Positions 22,791 through 34,071 of a stretch of 64,000 bases of DNA are shown piece after piece (position 1 is the first letter of the stretch; each line of letters begins with the position of its first letter). Source of the DNA: Adiantum capillus-veneris (Eukaryota > Streptophyta > Polypodiopsida > Polypodiales > Pteridaceae); assembly GCA_014529385.2 (NCBI GenBank), contig CM043969.1, forward strand, positions 13,527,446 to 13,591,445, in the 5' to 3' direction. The translations under genes and the position numbers were made by a program. The notes under the pieces were generated by a model. That model was not told the DNA's origin. It saw only the letters and a list, made by a program, of their open reading frames with translations, and did not search any database.

Positions 22791-25700
22791 TGGACAAGTG
22801 GTGAATCCTGAGACCAAGCCACTCATGCTACTAGGGATAATAGGTTGGACAAGTGGTGGACCTTGAATGTAAACCCCCCATGTACAAAGTATCAGGGGTT
22901 TTGGGTATTTCAATGGACTCTAGCATCTTGGAAACATGGTGGAGCTTACTTCTCTCCATGTTTCAATGGAGTCTATCTTGGATAAATGGTGGAGCATCAT
23001 TCTCTCCATGTTTCAATGGAGCCTACCTTGGACAAGTGGTGCACGTTTGTTTCTCTCTATGTTTGAACAGATTTAGCTTGGACAAGTGGTGGACCTTGGA
23101 ACAAAATCCCCATGTAAAACATATCATGGACATTACAAGTGGTGAGAAAAAATACCATTCAATATATAACCTTATAGGTTGGAAAAGTGGTGGACCTTAA
23201 CACCCAATTATTATTAATATAATGACATAGAGTGGACAAGTGGTGAATCTTGCGACCAAACCTACTAGGAAAAGTACGTTGGACAAGTGGTGGACCTTGA
23301 ATGCAAACCCCCCATGTACAAAATATTACTCATGCTACTAGGAATAATTTGGTATTAAGGTCCATGTTTCAATGGAGCCTAGCTTGGAAAAGTGGTGGAC
23401 CTTTGTTTCTCTCTATGTTTCAATAGAATTTGCTTGGACAAGTGGTGAACCTTGGAACAAAACCCCCATGTAAAGCATGTCATGGGCATTACAAGTGGTG
23501 AGAAAAAATACCATTCAAGGTATAACCTTATAGGCTGGACAAGTGGTGGACCTTAGCACCCAATTCCTCTTATTATAATGACATATAGTGGAAAAGTGGT
23601 GAATTGTGAGACCAAACCTACTAGGGATCATAGGTTGGAGAAATGGTTGACCTTGAATGTAAATCACCCATGTACAAAATATCATGGGTTTTGCGTATTT
23701 CAATGGAGCCTAGCATCTTGGAGACATGGTGGAACTTACTTCTCTCCATGTTTTAATGGAGCCTATCTAGGAGAAATGGTGGAGGTTCCTTCTCTCCATG
23801 TTTCAATGGAGCCTACCTTGGACAAGTCGTGGACCTTTGTTTCTCTCTATGTTTGAATATGGTTAGCTTGGACAAGTGGTGGATCTTGGAATGAAACTCC
23901 CATGTAAAACATATCATGGGCATTTCAAGTGGCGAGAAAGGATACAATTTAAGATATAACCTTATAGGTTGGACAAGTGGTGGACCTTAACACAATATAA
24001 TGACATAGAGTGTACAAGTGGTGAATCTTGAAACCAAACCACTCATGCTACTAGGGATAATAGGTTAAACAAGTGGTGGGCCTTGAAATAAAACCCCCTA
24101 GAGTGTTTCAATGGAGCCTAGCTTGGAAACATGGTAAAGCTTGCTTCTCTCCATGTTTCAATGCAGCCTATCTTGGATAAATGGTGCAGCATCATTCTCT
24201 CCATGTTTCAATGGAGCCTAGCTTGGACAAGTGGTGGACCTTTGTTTCTCTCTATGTTTGAATAGAGTTATCTTGGAAAAGTGGTGGACCTTGAAACAAA
24301 AACCCCATGTAAAACATATCATGGGCATTACAAGTGGTGAGAAAAAATACCATTCAATATATAACCTTATAGGTTGGACAAGTGGTGGACCTTAACACCC
24401 AATTATTCTTAATATAATGACATAGAGTGGATAAGTGGTGAAATTGGGACCAAACCTACTAGAGAAATAGGTTGGACAAGTGGTGGACCTTGAATGTAAA
24501 CGCCCCATGTACAAAATATCACTCATGCTACTAGAAATAATTTGGTATTAAGGTCCATGTTTCAATGCAGCCTAGCTTGGAAAAGTGGTGGACCTTTGTT
24601 TCTCTCTATGTTTCAATAGATTTATCTTGGACAAGTAGTGTACCTTGGAACAAAACCCCCATGTAAATCATGTCATGGGCATTACAAGTGGTGAGAAAAA
24701 ATACCGTTCAAGATATAACATTATAGGTTGGACAAGTGGTGGACCTTAACACCTAATTCCTCTTAATATAATGACATAGAGTGGAAAAGTGGTGAATCAT
24801 GAGACCAAACCTACTAGGGATAATAGGTTGGACAAGTGGTGAACCTTGAATGTAAACCCCCCATGTACAAAAAATTATGGGTATTGGGTATTTCAATGGA
24901 GCCTAGCAACTTGGAGGCATGGTGGAGCTTATTTCTCTCCATGTTTCAATGGAGCCTATCTAGGAGAAACAGTGGAGGTTCCTTCTCTCCATGTTTCAAT
25001 GAGCCTAGCTTGGACAAGTGGTGGACCTTTCTTTCTCTATATGTTTTAATAGAGTTAGCTTGGACAAGTGGTGGACCTTGGAATGAAACCCCCATGTAAA
25101 ACATATCATGGGCATTTCAAGTGGTGAGAAAGGATACTATTTAAAATATAACCTTATAGGCTGGACAAGTGGTGGACTTTAACACATATTTATTCTTAAT
25201 ATAATGACATAGAGTGTACAAGTGGTGAATCTTGAGACCAAACCACTCTTGCTACTAGGGATAATAGGTTGGACAAGTGGTGGACCTTGAATGTAAACCC
25301 CTCATGTACAAAATTATGGGTTTAGGGTATTTCAATGGAGCCTAGCTTGGAGACATGGTGGAGATTTCTTCTCTCAATGTTTCAATGGAACCTATCTTGG
25401 AGAAATGGTGGATCATCCTTCTCTCCATGTTTCAATGGAGCCTATCTTGGACAAGTGGTGGACCTTTGCTTCTCTCTATGTTTTAATGGAGTTAGCTTGG
25501 ACAAGTGGTGGGTCTTGGAACAAAACCCCTTTGTAAAACATAGCATGGACATTACAAGTGATGAGGAAAAATATCATTCAAGATATAACCTTATAGGTTG
25601 GAAAAGTGGTGATGGACCTTGACAAGTGGTGAAGGATACTATTTAAGATATACCCTTATAGGCTGGACAAGTGGTGGACCTTAACACCCAGTTATTCTTA

Positions 25701-26660
25701 ATATAATGACATAGAGTGGATAAGTGGTGAATCTTAAGACCAAATCACTCATGCTACTAGGTATAATACGTTAGAGAAGTGGTAGACCTTGAATGTAAAC
25801 ACCCCATGTACAAAATATCATGGTTTTAGGGTGTTTCAATGGAGCCTAGAATCTCGGAGACATGGTAGATCTTGATTCTTTCCATGTTTGAATGGCACCT
25901 ATCTTGGAAAAATGATGGAGGTTACTTCTCTCCATACTTCAACGGAGCCTAGCTTTGACAAGTGGTGAACCTTTGCTTCTCTCTATGTTTGAATAAAGTT
26001 AGCTTGGACAAGTGGTGGACCTTTGCTTCTCTCTATGTTTGAATAGAGTTAGCTTGGACAAGTGGTGGACCTTGGAATAAAACCCCCATGTAAAACATAT
26101 CATGGGCATTTCAAGTGGTGAGAAAGGATACCATTTAAGATATAACCTTATAGGTTGGACAAGTGGTGGACCTTAATACATAGTTCTTCTTAATATAATG
26201 ACATAGAGTGTACAAGTGGTGTATCTTGAGACCAAACCACTCGTGCTACTAGGGATCCTAGCTTGGACAAGTGGTGGACCTTGGAAAAAAGTCCCCCTAT
26301 ACAACATAGATGAGTTTTTTCATGTTTTAATGGAAGAGAGATTTGACAAATGGTGGAACTTGCTTATCTCCATGTGGATTTTAGAACTAGCTTGGACAAG
26401 TGGTGGAGCTTTGCTTTTTTACTCTTCATAATACAATGATGTATAGGTTGGTTACATGGTGAATCTTAAGGCCAAACCTCCCATCTTACTAGAGATGATA
26501 GGTTGGACAAGTGGTCAACCTTCTATCATTTCTCCATGCCTATAATTAGACAATTAGTAGAACTAGCATCTTTCTATGTTGTCTAGAGCTGAGCTTGGAC
26601 AAGTAGTGGACCTTGCTACTCTCTTCCCTTGGATTATTAGTTTGAAGACTCATTATATAT
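22791..26660 (-). repeat. Left satellite arm, inner homogeneous part
   Basis: Tandem monomers of roughly 350-450 bp have segments in a fixed order: ATAATAGGTTGGACAAGTGG, GTAAACCCCCCATG, CTCCATGTTTCAATGGAGCC (repeated), TTAGCTTGGACAAGTGG, CATGTAAAACATATCATGGG, and ATAACCTTATAGG. The same segments occur in the opposite order and orientation at 43.5-49.4 kb. Small open frames through the monomers are periodic and are not genes. Confidence 0.9.
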
Positions 26661-27604
26661 ACTTGCTTAGATCTATATAATTACTCATTAGTTAGGTTAC
26701 AAGTGGGTATGTAATTTGTTAGCCTAAAGGGACTTTGAATATTGAATAGTAAGAAAGTCAAGTGTTGGTTTGAAGATCTTTTGCTTATCTAAACTAGACT
26801 CTAACTCAATAATAAGTTTCATAAGTTCCACGAATTGTCCTATCTAGGCTCCAAAAGAGTCTTAATTGGTTTGTGCTAGATTCTAACTTCCTTGATGGGG
26901 TAGAATCCTAGAAAAATGAGGCACTATAAGTTTTACCTTAGCTCAAATGGATTTTTCACTTAAACTCGACTGCAATTTGGCTATCTAATCTTTGTCTCGA
27001 TGGAGTTTAACACTAGATACATAGTAGTGATATTTAAGTTTCATGTCTCTTCACTTGATCGAGATATGAGACTATACTTTCAAAGTCACCACTTGTCTTA
27101 CCTAAAGACCAATGTGAGACATGGGAGCAAGAAAGCCATCCGATATTGTTTTAAGGACTATTACATAGGCAATCAATAACTTAAGTAAAGCAAAAAGACT
27201 TGGATCTTTCACAATTAATAACTTAAGTAAAGCCAAAAAGACTTGGATCTTTGACAGTTTTTTTCAAACTAAAAAAGCACAATCTCATGCTAACAAAACT
27301 ATAAATCACAATTGAAAGGTTTGAACAAGAAAAAGATCAACAATCTTAATAAGAAGGATACTTTTCATTTCATTTGATGATTACAAACTAAAATAAAGTC
27401 TCTCAAGAAATTGATAAACAAAAAATGTAGGTGACTGCTTCATTATTTTGAGCAAAAATATCAAAATCTCTATTGATTGAGCTCCATCTAGTAGTATCCT
27501 TTGTAAGATCCTGCAAGAAGGAATAAAAAGAAAGATTTGTTAGATACCATGCACATGAGTGTTCAAGCATGTGTATCAAGAATATATGACATGTCACTAG
27601 TACC
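26661..27604. other. Arm-free spacer downstream of the FCP1-like exon
   Basis: Unique AT-rich DNA with a roughly 43-bp tandem duplication (AACTTAAGTAAAGC and AAAAGACTTGGATCTTT twice, about 27,175-27,252). The motif orientation switches between this region and about 29 kb, so this is the pivot between the two inverted arms. Confidence 0.5.
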
Positions 27605-28802
27605 TTAGGGTTGATTTCTATCCAGCCTTAGAAGATTGTTCTCAGCTTTCACCTTATTTATATAAGCCTTTGCTGTGGTTGCCTTCAAAACTCCTTTTGT
27701 GTTACAACCCAATTGCCTAGCTAAAGTGGTCAATTGTGACGCCTTCATGCTTTCAATGGGTATACGCTCCTTTGCCAAGATCTCTTGTATTTGGGCTCTT
27801 CTCATTTCATTGCGGTGGCTTGTGTCACTTGCATCTTCAATGATAGTTTCATCTCTGTCACCTTTTGCAGGTGGTATTCTTCTTGTAAAGAACACCTTAG
27901 CTGACCAAACATCATTTTTCTACTTCCAATACTCCATGATTTTTTTGTATTCACTATCATTTGTCACTATAGGTTGTCCATAACGATTAGAAGCAATTAA
28001 ATCACGCACATCCCTTCTCTCATCAAGCTGAATCAAGTATGGCAGTAGCTCCTCCAAGAGCATATTGTCAACCATCTTCTCAGCATCAAATTGTGGTGGA
28101 AAAATGCAATTGTTTGCTGGTGAAATACATCCCTTGTAAGGAGAGTCATCAATAAGCACTGTTCTTTGTGGATCACATTCAAACCCCATGGCAATTTTGG
28201 CTAGAGGCTTGAACATTGCCTCAACGTTTGGATTGTCGGGTCTAAACAATTTTTGAGTTTGAGCGGTGTAGCAAACATCTTGCGACCAAATTGCAAAGAA
28301 AGGCAATGTATCCTCAGCTAAGTTGTTTAGTGCTGCAAGGATTTGATACACATTATTCCTAGTAGCTGTCGACCAAATTGCAACATTAAACCTTTGTAAA
28401 ATAGTCTTCAAGAATTGGATGCAACCTGGCCTGAGTATAATATATCTTTTTGAATCCATTTGCACTGAGTTGTGGTGTGAGGATGGTTGAGGGGAACGTT
28501 TCAACAATAGACCATTTAAATCCAATATAATTGTAAGCATGATTTCTCAACATCTACGCTACATGACGTAGTACCAATTGGCAATAGCTCGTGAGTGGAC
28601 TTTTCAGTCTCTTTTGATGTATGTTGCATTTTTGAAGCATCGATTTCTTGGTTCTCATTATTGGAAGCTTGCTCAAGTTGCACAACACTAGACTCTAGTA
28701 TAGAAATATCATCCATCTTGGGCACTTTAGAAACCATAGAATCTATGGATTCTATAGTTGTTGACTGAACCATAGGAGCATTATCCATCCCAGTTTGTGA
28801 AT
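27605..28802 (-). pseudogene. FCP1-like HAD phosphatase exon, frameshift and stop
   Basis: The acceptor TTTTCTTAG precedes the first exon base at 28,802, entering in phase 1. About 90 residues of acidic Ser/Glu-rich linker (DSQTGMDNAPMVQS onward) come first. At 28,516-28,540 the frame changes, and the HAD domain begins in the next frame with LTIILDLNGLLLKR. It continues with YIILRPGCIQFLKTILQRF, VAIWSTATRNN and TVLIDDSPYKGCI. The DxNG form of motif I is typical of plant FCP1-like relatives and differs from the DxEG of the copy at 21.6 kb. An in-frame TAG at about 27,920-27,922 interrupts the C-terminal part, which then runs through a charged alpha-helical tail to TAA at 27,605. The two exons are distant paralogues with the same intron phase. 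This copy is broken at two places unless an unseen intron explains the first. Confidence 0.7.
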
Positions 28803-29444
28803 CTAAGAAAACACACACACAAATGGTATCTCAAAACCACTAGAATTTTATTCACCATATTTATATGTAGAACTCCTAGTAAGAAATTTATTTAAGGTAA
28901 AGTCATTGTTAGAATCCTTGCAACCATTTTCAGCATTCGTACACCAAACACCACTTGTCTAAAATACAATCTACTAACTCAACATTTTCCATCCTACACT
29001 TTATTAAAGATGAGTACTTAAAGTGAAAACTAAAAGCCACCCTTGTTGAGGAAACATGGATACAAGGTCCACCAAATGTCCAACCTAGACTACAAGAAAA
29101 TAATTAGAGATTTGGCTTAGATTTGGATTCAAAGGCCACCACTTATTCAAGTAAGATAACTCCACTTGTTTAAGACAGTAATGTTTGAAGCCCCACCACT
29201 TGTCCAACCTAGACATTGATTAAATTTTGGTAAGATTTATCACAAATCTAGAGTAGAATCAAGATTCTATGGCCAAGGTAGTCAAATATGTTAGACAACA
29301 CACAAAGCATAAGAGCACTCTAGATTCTCGTTGAGCATAAACTAAACAATAATCAAATGTTATATTTACTTGAGATTTCATCCATGAAAAATGAAAATGA
29401 TGCATGTACTTGAGATTTCCATCCATGTACAATACTTTACAATG
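28803..29444. other. Probable intron between the SET and HAD exons
   Basis: This AT-rich stretch has diverged core motifs in plus orientation (CACCACTTGTC near 28,950, 29,070 and 29,190). Its left border is a clean splice acceptor for the minus-strand gene. I did not find a donor that joins the SET exon in frame. Confidence 0.45.
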
Positions 29445-30001
29445 TCAAGTAAAGTTATAGTCAGCAAACAACTCTTCTCCTGCTTCAACTTGACAAATAG
29501 TCTCAATGCATACATGGCCATATTCTTCTGACTTGATGTGTGAAGAGGTGCATTTATGCCAAGGTGGCAAATTTGGATCAAATGTATAGCGTACGTTGGG
29601 ACAGACATTTGTACTGTGAGAACTATTTATATAGCCCGACACGTTTCCTTCTTCTACACAACCAATAATGTATGATTGATCTTCCTCTTCTTCTATGTTT
29701 GGATCCTCTAGAAGAGAATATTTACAAGCTCTTGGAAATATTTTGCATATCTTTTTCCAGTCTTGAAATCTATACTTATGCCCTCCATAGTTTAGAATAG
29801 TCAAACCACTTTCCAGGGTAGTATGCACAAATAGCCCATAACTAGCTCCTTCAATACATGAAAGTCGCACTTCAAAATCCACACCGTTAATATGGAAAAT
29901 TACATCTTTGGGAATAGGAAAAGTTGGTGTCCCAAAAGGATCTTCATGCCAATCATAGTGTGAAATACATCTAGTTTTTATATCACTTAACTCCTTTGTG
30001 T
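29445..30001 (-). CDS. SET-domain exon of the minus-strand cargo gene
   Basis: The acceptor TTTCTTCTTTTTGCAG precedes the first exon base at 30,001. The exon starts with two bases of a split codon, which match the one base left over at the donor of the upstream exon (32,607), so the two join in frame. The product is a SET domain, the fold of lysine methyltransferases. The start is IEGASYGLFVHTTLESG, then TILNYGG. The NHS-like core is GYINSSHSTNVCPNVRY, and the end is ICQVEAGEELFADYNF. A TGA at 29,445-29,447 follows YNFT directly. The insertion of about 25 acidic residues (EDPNIEEEEDQ) before the core resembles variable SET-I regions. A Cys-rich post-SET is not visible. It may methylate a chromatin protein, but the substrate cannot be inferred. 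Whether the TGA is the true end or a mutation is unclear because an acceptor-preceded exon lies downstream. Confidence 0.8.
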
Positions 30002-32606
30002 CTGCAAAAAGAAGAAAATATTATGCATAAAATAATGACAATATCAAAGAAAGATATCATTATTTTATAGTCCAATAGGTCCATTGTATGGAAGACTTAG
30101 AGTGCCTCTTACATGGTGCCTCCAAGGTTTCCAAAAAATAAAATCATTGGAAAAAAAAGGCCACTGTGTCTCCAATCTATTGCCCATTTGAAGCATAGAG
30201 AGAACCAAGGTCCACCACTTGTCCAAGCTAGACATGGAGCATTGACACAAGATCCAACACTTATCCAAGAACCCTATAGTATATGTGGTAACATGGGATG
30301 CATTGATGCAACAAAAGTAGTCTAGCCTCCTCATCCATCTCTTTTTTCTTGTAGCCTAGAGGGATTAGTTTCAAGGTCTATCACTAGTCAAAAACTACAC
30401 ATAGAACATTGATACAAGGTTCCACCACATGTGAAACCTATCATCTCTAGTAGCATGGATGGTTTGATATCAAGGTTCATCGCGTGTCCTACCTATACTC
30501 TATTGTAGCATATAGATTCTGGTTTGGTGGTACTACACTTGTCCAAACTTGGCTTGTTGTTGATATCTGGAGGTAATCAAGGGTCCTCCACTTGTCCAAG
30601 TTAGGCATATAAAACAATTGCAAGGTCCACCATGTGTACAACATATGATTGATTATAGCATGCATGGTCTTATTTCATGGGCAACCATCTTCTCTCCAAC
30701 ATGTGTCCAACCTCGGCTCCATTGAAGCATGGAGAGAAGCAAGGTCCACCACTTATCAAAGCTATTATTTTCTCCCAGTGCTTTCAAAACCCATAATATG
30801 TTGTACATGGGGGGGGGGGGGGGGGGGGGATTCTTGTTTCAAGGTCCACCACTTGGCTAAGATTGGATCCATTGAAACATAAAGAGAAGCAAGCTCTACC
30901 ATTTGTCCAAGCTAGGAGCCATTGAAACATGAAAACCCCATAATATGTTGTATACGGGGGGTGTTTTTCAAGGTCTACCACTTGTCTAAGCTATGGTCCA
31001 TTGGAACATGGAGAGAAGCAAAGCTCCACCACTTTTCTAAGCTAGGATCCATTGAAACATGGAGAGAAGCAAGCTCCATTGTTTGTCTAAGCTAGGCTCC
31101 ATTGGAACATGGAGAAAACAAGCTCCACCACTTGCCTATTATTGCATAGAGATTTTGGTTTGAAGGTCCACCACTTGTCCAACCTTGCCTTCATGTATGG
31201 AGATAATCAAGAGTGCAATGCTTCTCTAAGCTAGGGACATAAAAGAGTTTCAAGGTCCACTAGATATACGATCTATGATGGGTTGTAGCATGGGAGGTTT
31301 CATTTTAAGGTTGACCACTTCTCCAGCTCCGCTTGTCCAACCTCAGATCCATTGAAGAATGGAGAATAAAGGTGTACCAACTCTCCAAAATAGGCAAGAC
31401 AATCTCTATAAAACCCATGAATTGTTAATATATGCTATGCTGTGGAGTTTTGTTTGAAGTTCCACTCCTTATCCAAGCTACAATCCATTGAAGCATGGAA
31501 CTAAGTAAGATATATCTCTAGTCCAAGATAGGATCCATTGAAACATAGAGAGAATCAAGGTCCACCACTTGTCCAAGCTATGCATGGGTAATTGATATAA
31601 GGACCACTACGTTTTCACCTATACTATGCTCTATCATGGATGGTTTCATATCCCACCAATTTTCCAACCTATTTAGTAGGTTGTATTATGGGGGTTTGGT
31701 TTCAAGGTACTTCACTTGTCTAAGATGGGTTCCATTGAACCATGGAGAGAAACTATGTCTACCACTTGTCCGAAATATGCTCCTTTAAAACATAAAAACA
31801 AGGTCCACCACTTGTCCAAGCTAAAGTTTCTCTCCATTGAAGCATGGAGAGAAACAAGGTCTACCACCTGTCCAAAATATGCTCCATTGAAACATAAAAG
31901 CAAGGTCCACCACTTGTCCAAGCTAATATAACAAATGGGTGTTGGTTACAAGGTGTACCACACTTGACTAAACTAGTCTTCATGCAAGGTCTACCACATG
32001 TCCAAGCTATATGAGCTTGTTTTGAAGGTCTACCACACCTCTTGAAATTAGGATCCATGTAAAGTCCACCTTTTGTCAAGCTATGCATTTAATGAGTACT
32101 AAAACTAAGTAAATTGCAGTACTTAAATACCTTTCCAAGCTCATTAAGATTTTGGTCTCTAAGGCCGGCCACCACCACATGTCTAATCTATGCTCTAATT
32201 GATTACTTATGCTAGTTATCAAAGTCCAAACATAAGCTCCCTTCTAGCAAGGTTAGTTTAAATTTAGGCTCGAGCACCTGTCTAAGCTAGGTTCAATTTA
32301 TGAAGCATCACCATTTAACCATGCTACGATCTAATGTATCATATCAAGGGGGTATTGATAAAAGGTCCAAAACTTATTGAGTTCAACCTCTTAAGTAATT
32401 AAGTCTTTGTGAGTATTAAATGTTATAGTTTTAGTCTAAAGATCCACCATTCAAAAACTCAAGTAATTTATTATTTACATGCAAACCTTGAATGCTTGAG
32501 ATAAAAAATACAAACTCAATCAATACTATATAAAGCAAAATCTAACATTAAGAGTATCAAATTAGTAACAAGAAACACTAACATGCACAAGAAACTCAAA
32601 ACATAC
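30002..32606 (-). other. Satellite-filled intron of the cargo gene
   Basis: The borders are donor GTATGT (complement of 32,601-32,606) and acceptor TTTTTGCAG (complement of 30,002 onward). The phases of the flanking exons agree. Between about 30,100 and 32,100 it holds diverged satellite units with GGTCCACCACTTGTCC and CTCCATTGAAACATGGAGAG in plus orientation. A poly(G) tract of about 20 bases at 30,810-30,829 replaces the GGGGGG of the consensus monomer. Confidence 0.75.
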
Positions 32607-33987
32607 GTGTCTCTATTTCCAAAAAGTCCTCCATTGACAGAGGATGTTGTTGTTGTTCTTCTTCTTCTCTTTGTGGAGAGCACTCCTCTGTAACAGGCAC
32701 AATGTCATCTGATTGCGAAGTGGATTGTTGAAGTCCAGCCCATTTTTCTATATCTTCATGAGACTTAGCAAAGTCTAGCAGCATGGTCTCCACGTTTTTT
32801 GCCTCCTCCACACTATCAATTAAGCATATAACTTCTTTTTTCTGTTGTATTCCTTCTTGTGCAACCAAGGAGCCATCACCAAAAACATCAACAAGATTGC
32901 GGTCTTCAAAACAATATGTACGAATGTAGTGCTTGACCAAAGCTCTTTTTTTGGCCTCCAAATATTGCAAATCTGACATATCGTTATCTGCTACTTGAAG
33001 AAGAGAACAATCAATTGGCATGGGATGTTCCTCTGATCTTCTTCTCAGGTCTTCAAATGCATTGCCTTGTCCCTAGAAGGCAATAAGTGTTAGGAATTGA
33101 ATTGCTCCTTTGCAAGGAGTTGATGGAAAGTGATGCAATGCACCACAACAATGGTAGCTCAGATTATCTCCCATGGCGTCAAAGGCACATTGCAATTTTG
33201 TGAAGTTAGTGAAATCCACAAATGCAAGAAAGACAAATCCAGGATCTGTTGACCCTCCAGCAATAGCCAAGATTCCATCCAAAGCATTGTTAAATGTCTC
33301 CTCACTCCACTTCAAATTGCCTCCAACGTTTTTTGTCATATCTAAAACACATAAGCCAATAGGCACTTTATTATTGAAGTGGCGCATCAAGTAGAGATTG
33401 CCTTCCATTTGTAGGCTCACCACATAGATTGACCATGGCAAATCTCTAGGCTCAGTTTTCTCCTTTTGAAGGTGAATTGCCCATTGCATGTATTTTATTG
33501 CTCCATCTGGAAAAGCCATTTTCTTTGTTCCATGCGTCAAACTAGATCTGATCCATTCCTCGCATAGCATTAAAATTGTTTTATAAACAACATCATTGAT
33601 GTTATACATTTTGACCACCTCCTCCCAGTCTTTACATGGTGAAGACTCATTCAAATTGTTGAAGCCTTCAAGAAGTGCATCTTGAATCAATTTGTCTTGC
33701 TTCAACTGCTTGATTCGATCATACATGTCAGTTGCATCACCATCCTTTGCACTCTTTGACAGTAAAATCTTCTCATCTCTAATCTCTTCTTGAATAGTCT
33801 TTACCTCTGATTCCTCAAGGCCACAAAGGTATCTAAATACAGTTGTTGGGGGTTTCTTATTCTCCTCTTCTAGATTTTCAATGATTTCTATCCAACAATC
33901 ATAAACTAAATCAGAGTACGTGACCATGTGTGCCTGTTTAGCAATCCAACTTGCTGCTGCACTCATTCTTGCCAATCAAAGAAAAGC
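32607..33987 (-). pseudogene. Permuted DNA-methylase-like exon, one stop
   Basis: The exon lies between acceptor CTTTTTAG (first base 33,987) and donor at 32,607. The N-terminal two thirds are helical and charged (about 150 residues), then the sequence takes a Rossmann-like pattern: VPIGLCVLDMTKNVGG, then PGFVFLAFVDFTNF, and, after the in-frame TAG near 33,073-33,075, LVDVFGDGSLVAQEG and VICLIDSVEEAKNVE. This order (a motif IV-like position before an FxGxG motif I) resembles beta-class N4/N6 DNA methylases linked to ParB domains in phages, but the DPPY signature is replaced by LDMT. It may therefore be an inactive relative. The reading frame continues straight through the TAG, so that stop is probably a point mutation. 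A TGA lies a few codons after the acceptor if the upstream phase-0 donor is used. The assignment is by pattern only. Confidence 0.5.
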
Positions 33988-34071
33988 CTAAAAAGAAATA
34001 GAGAAATAATTAAACTATTGAGCAAGATTTGTTAATTAAACACTATCAAAAAGACAAAGAAAATAACTTAC

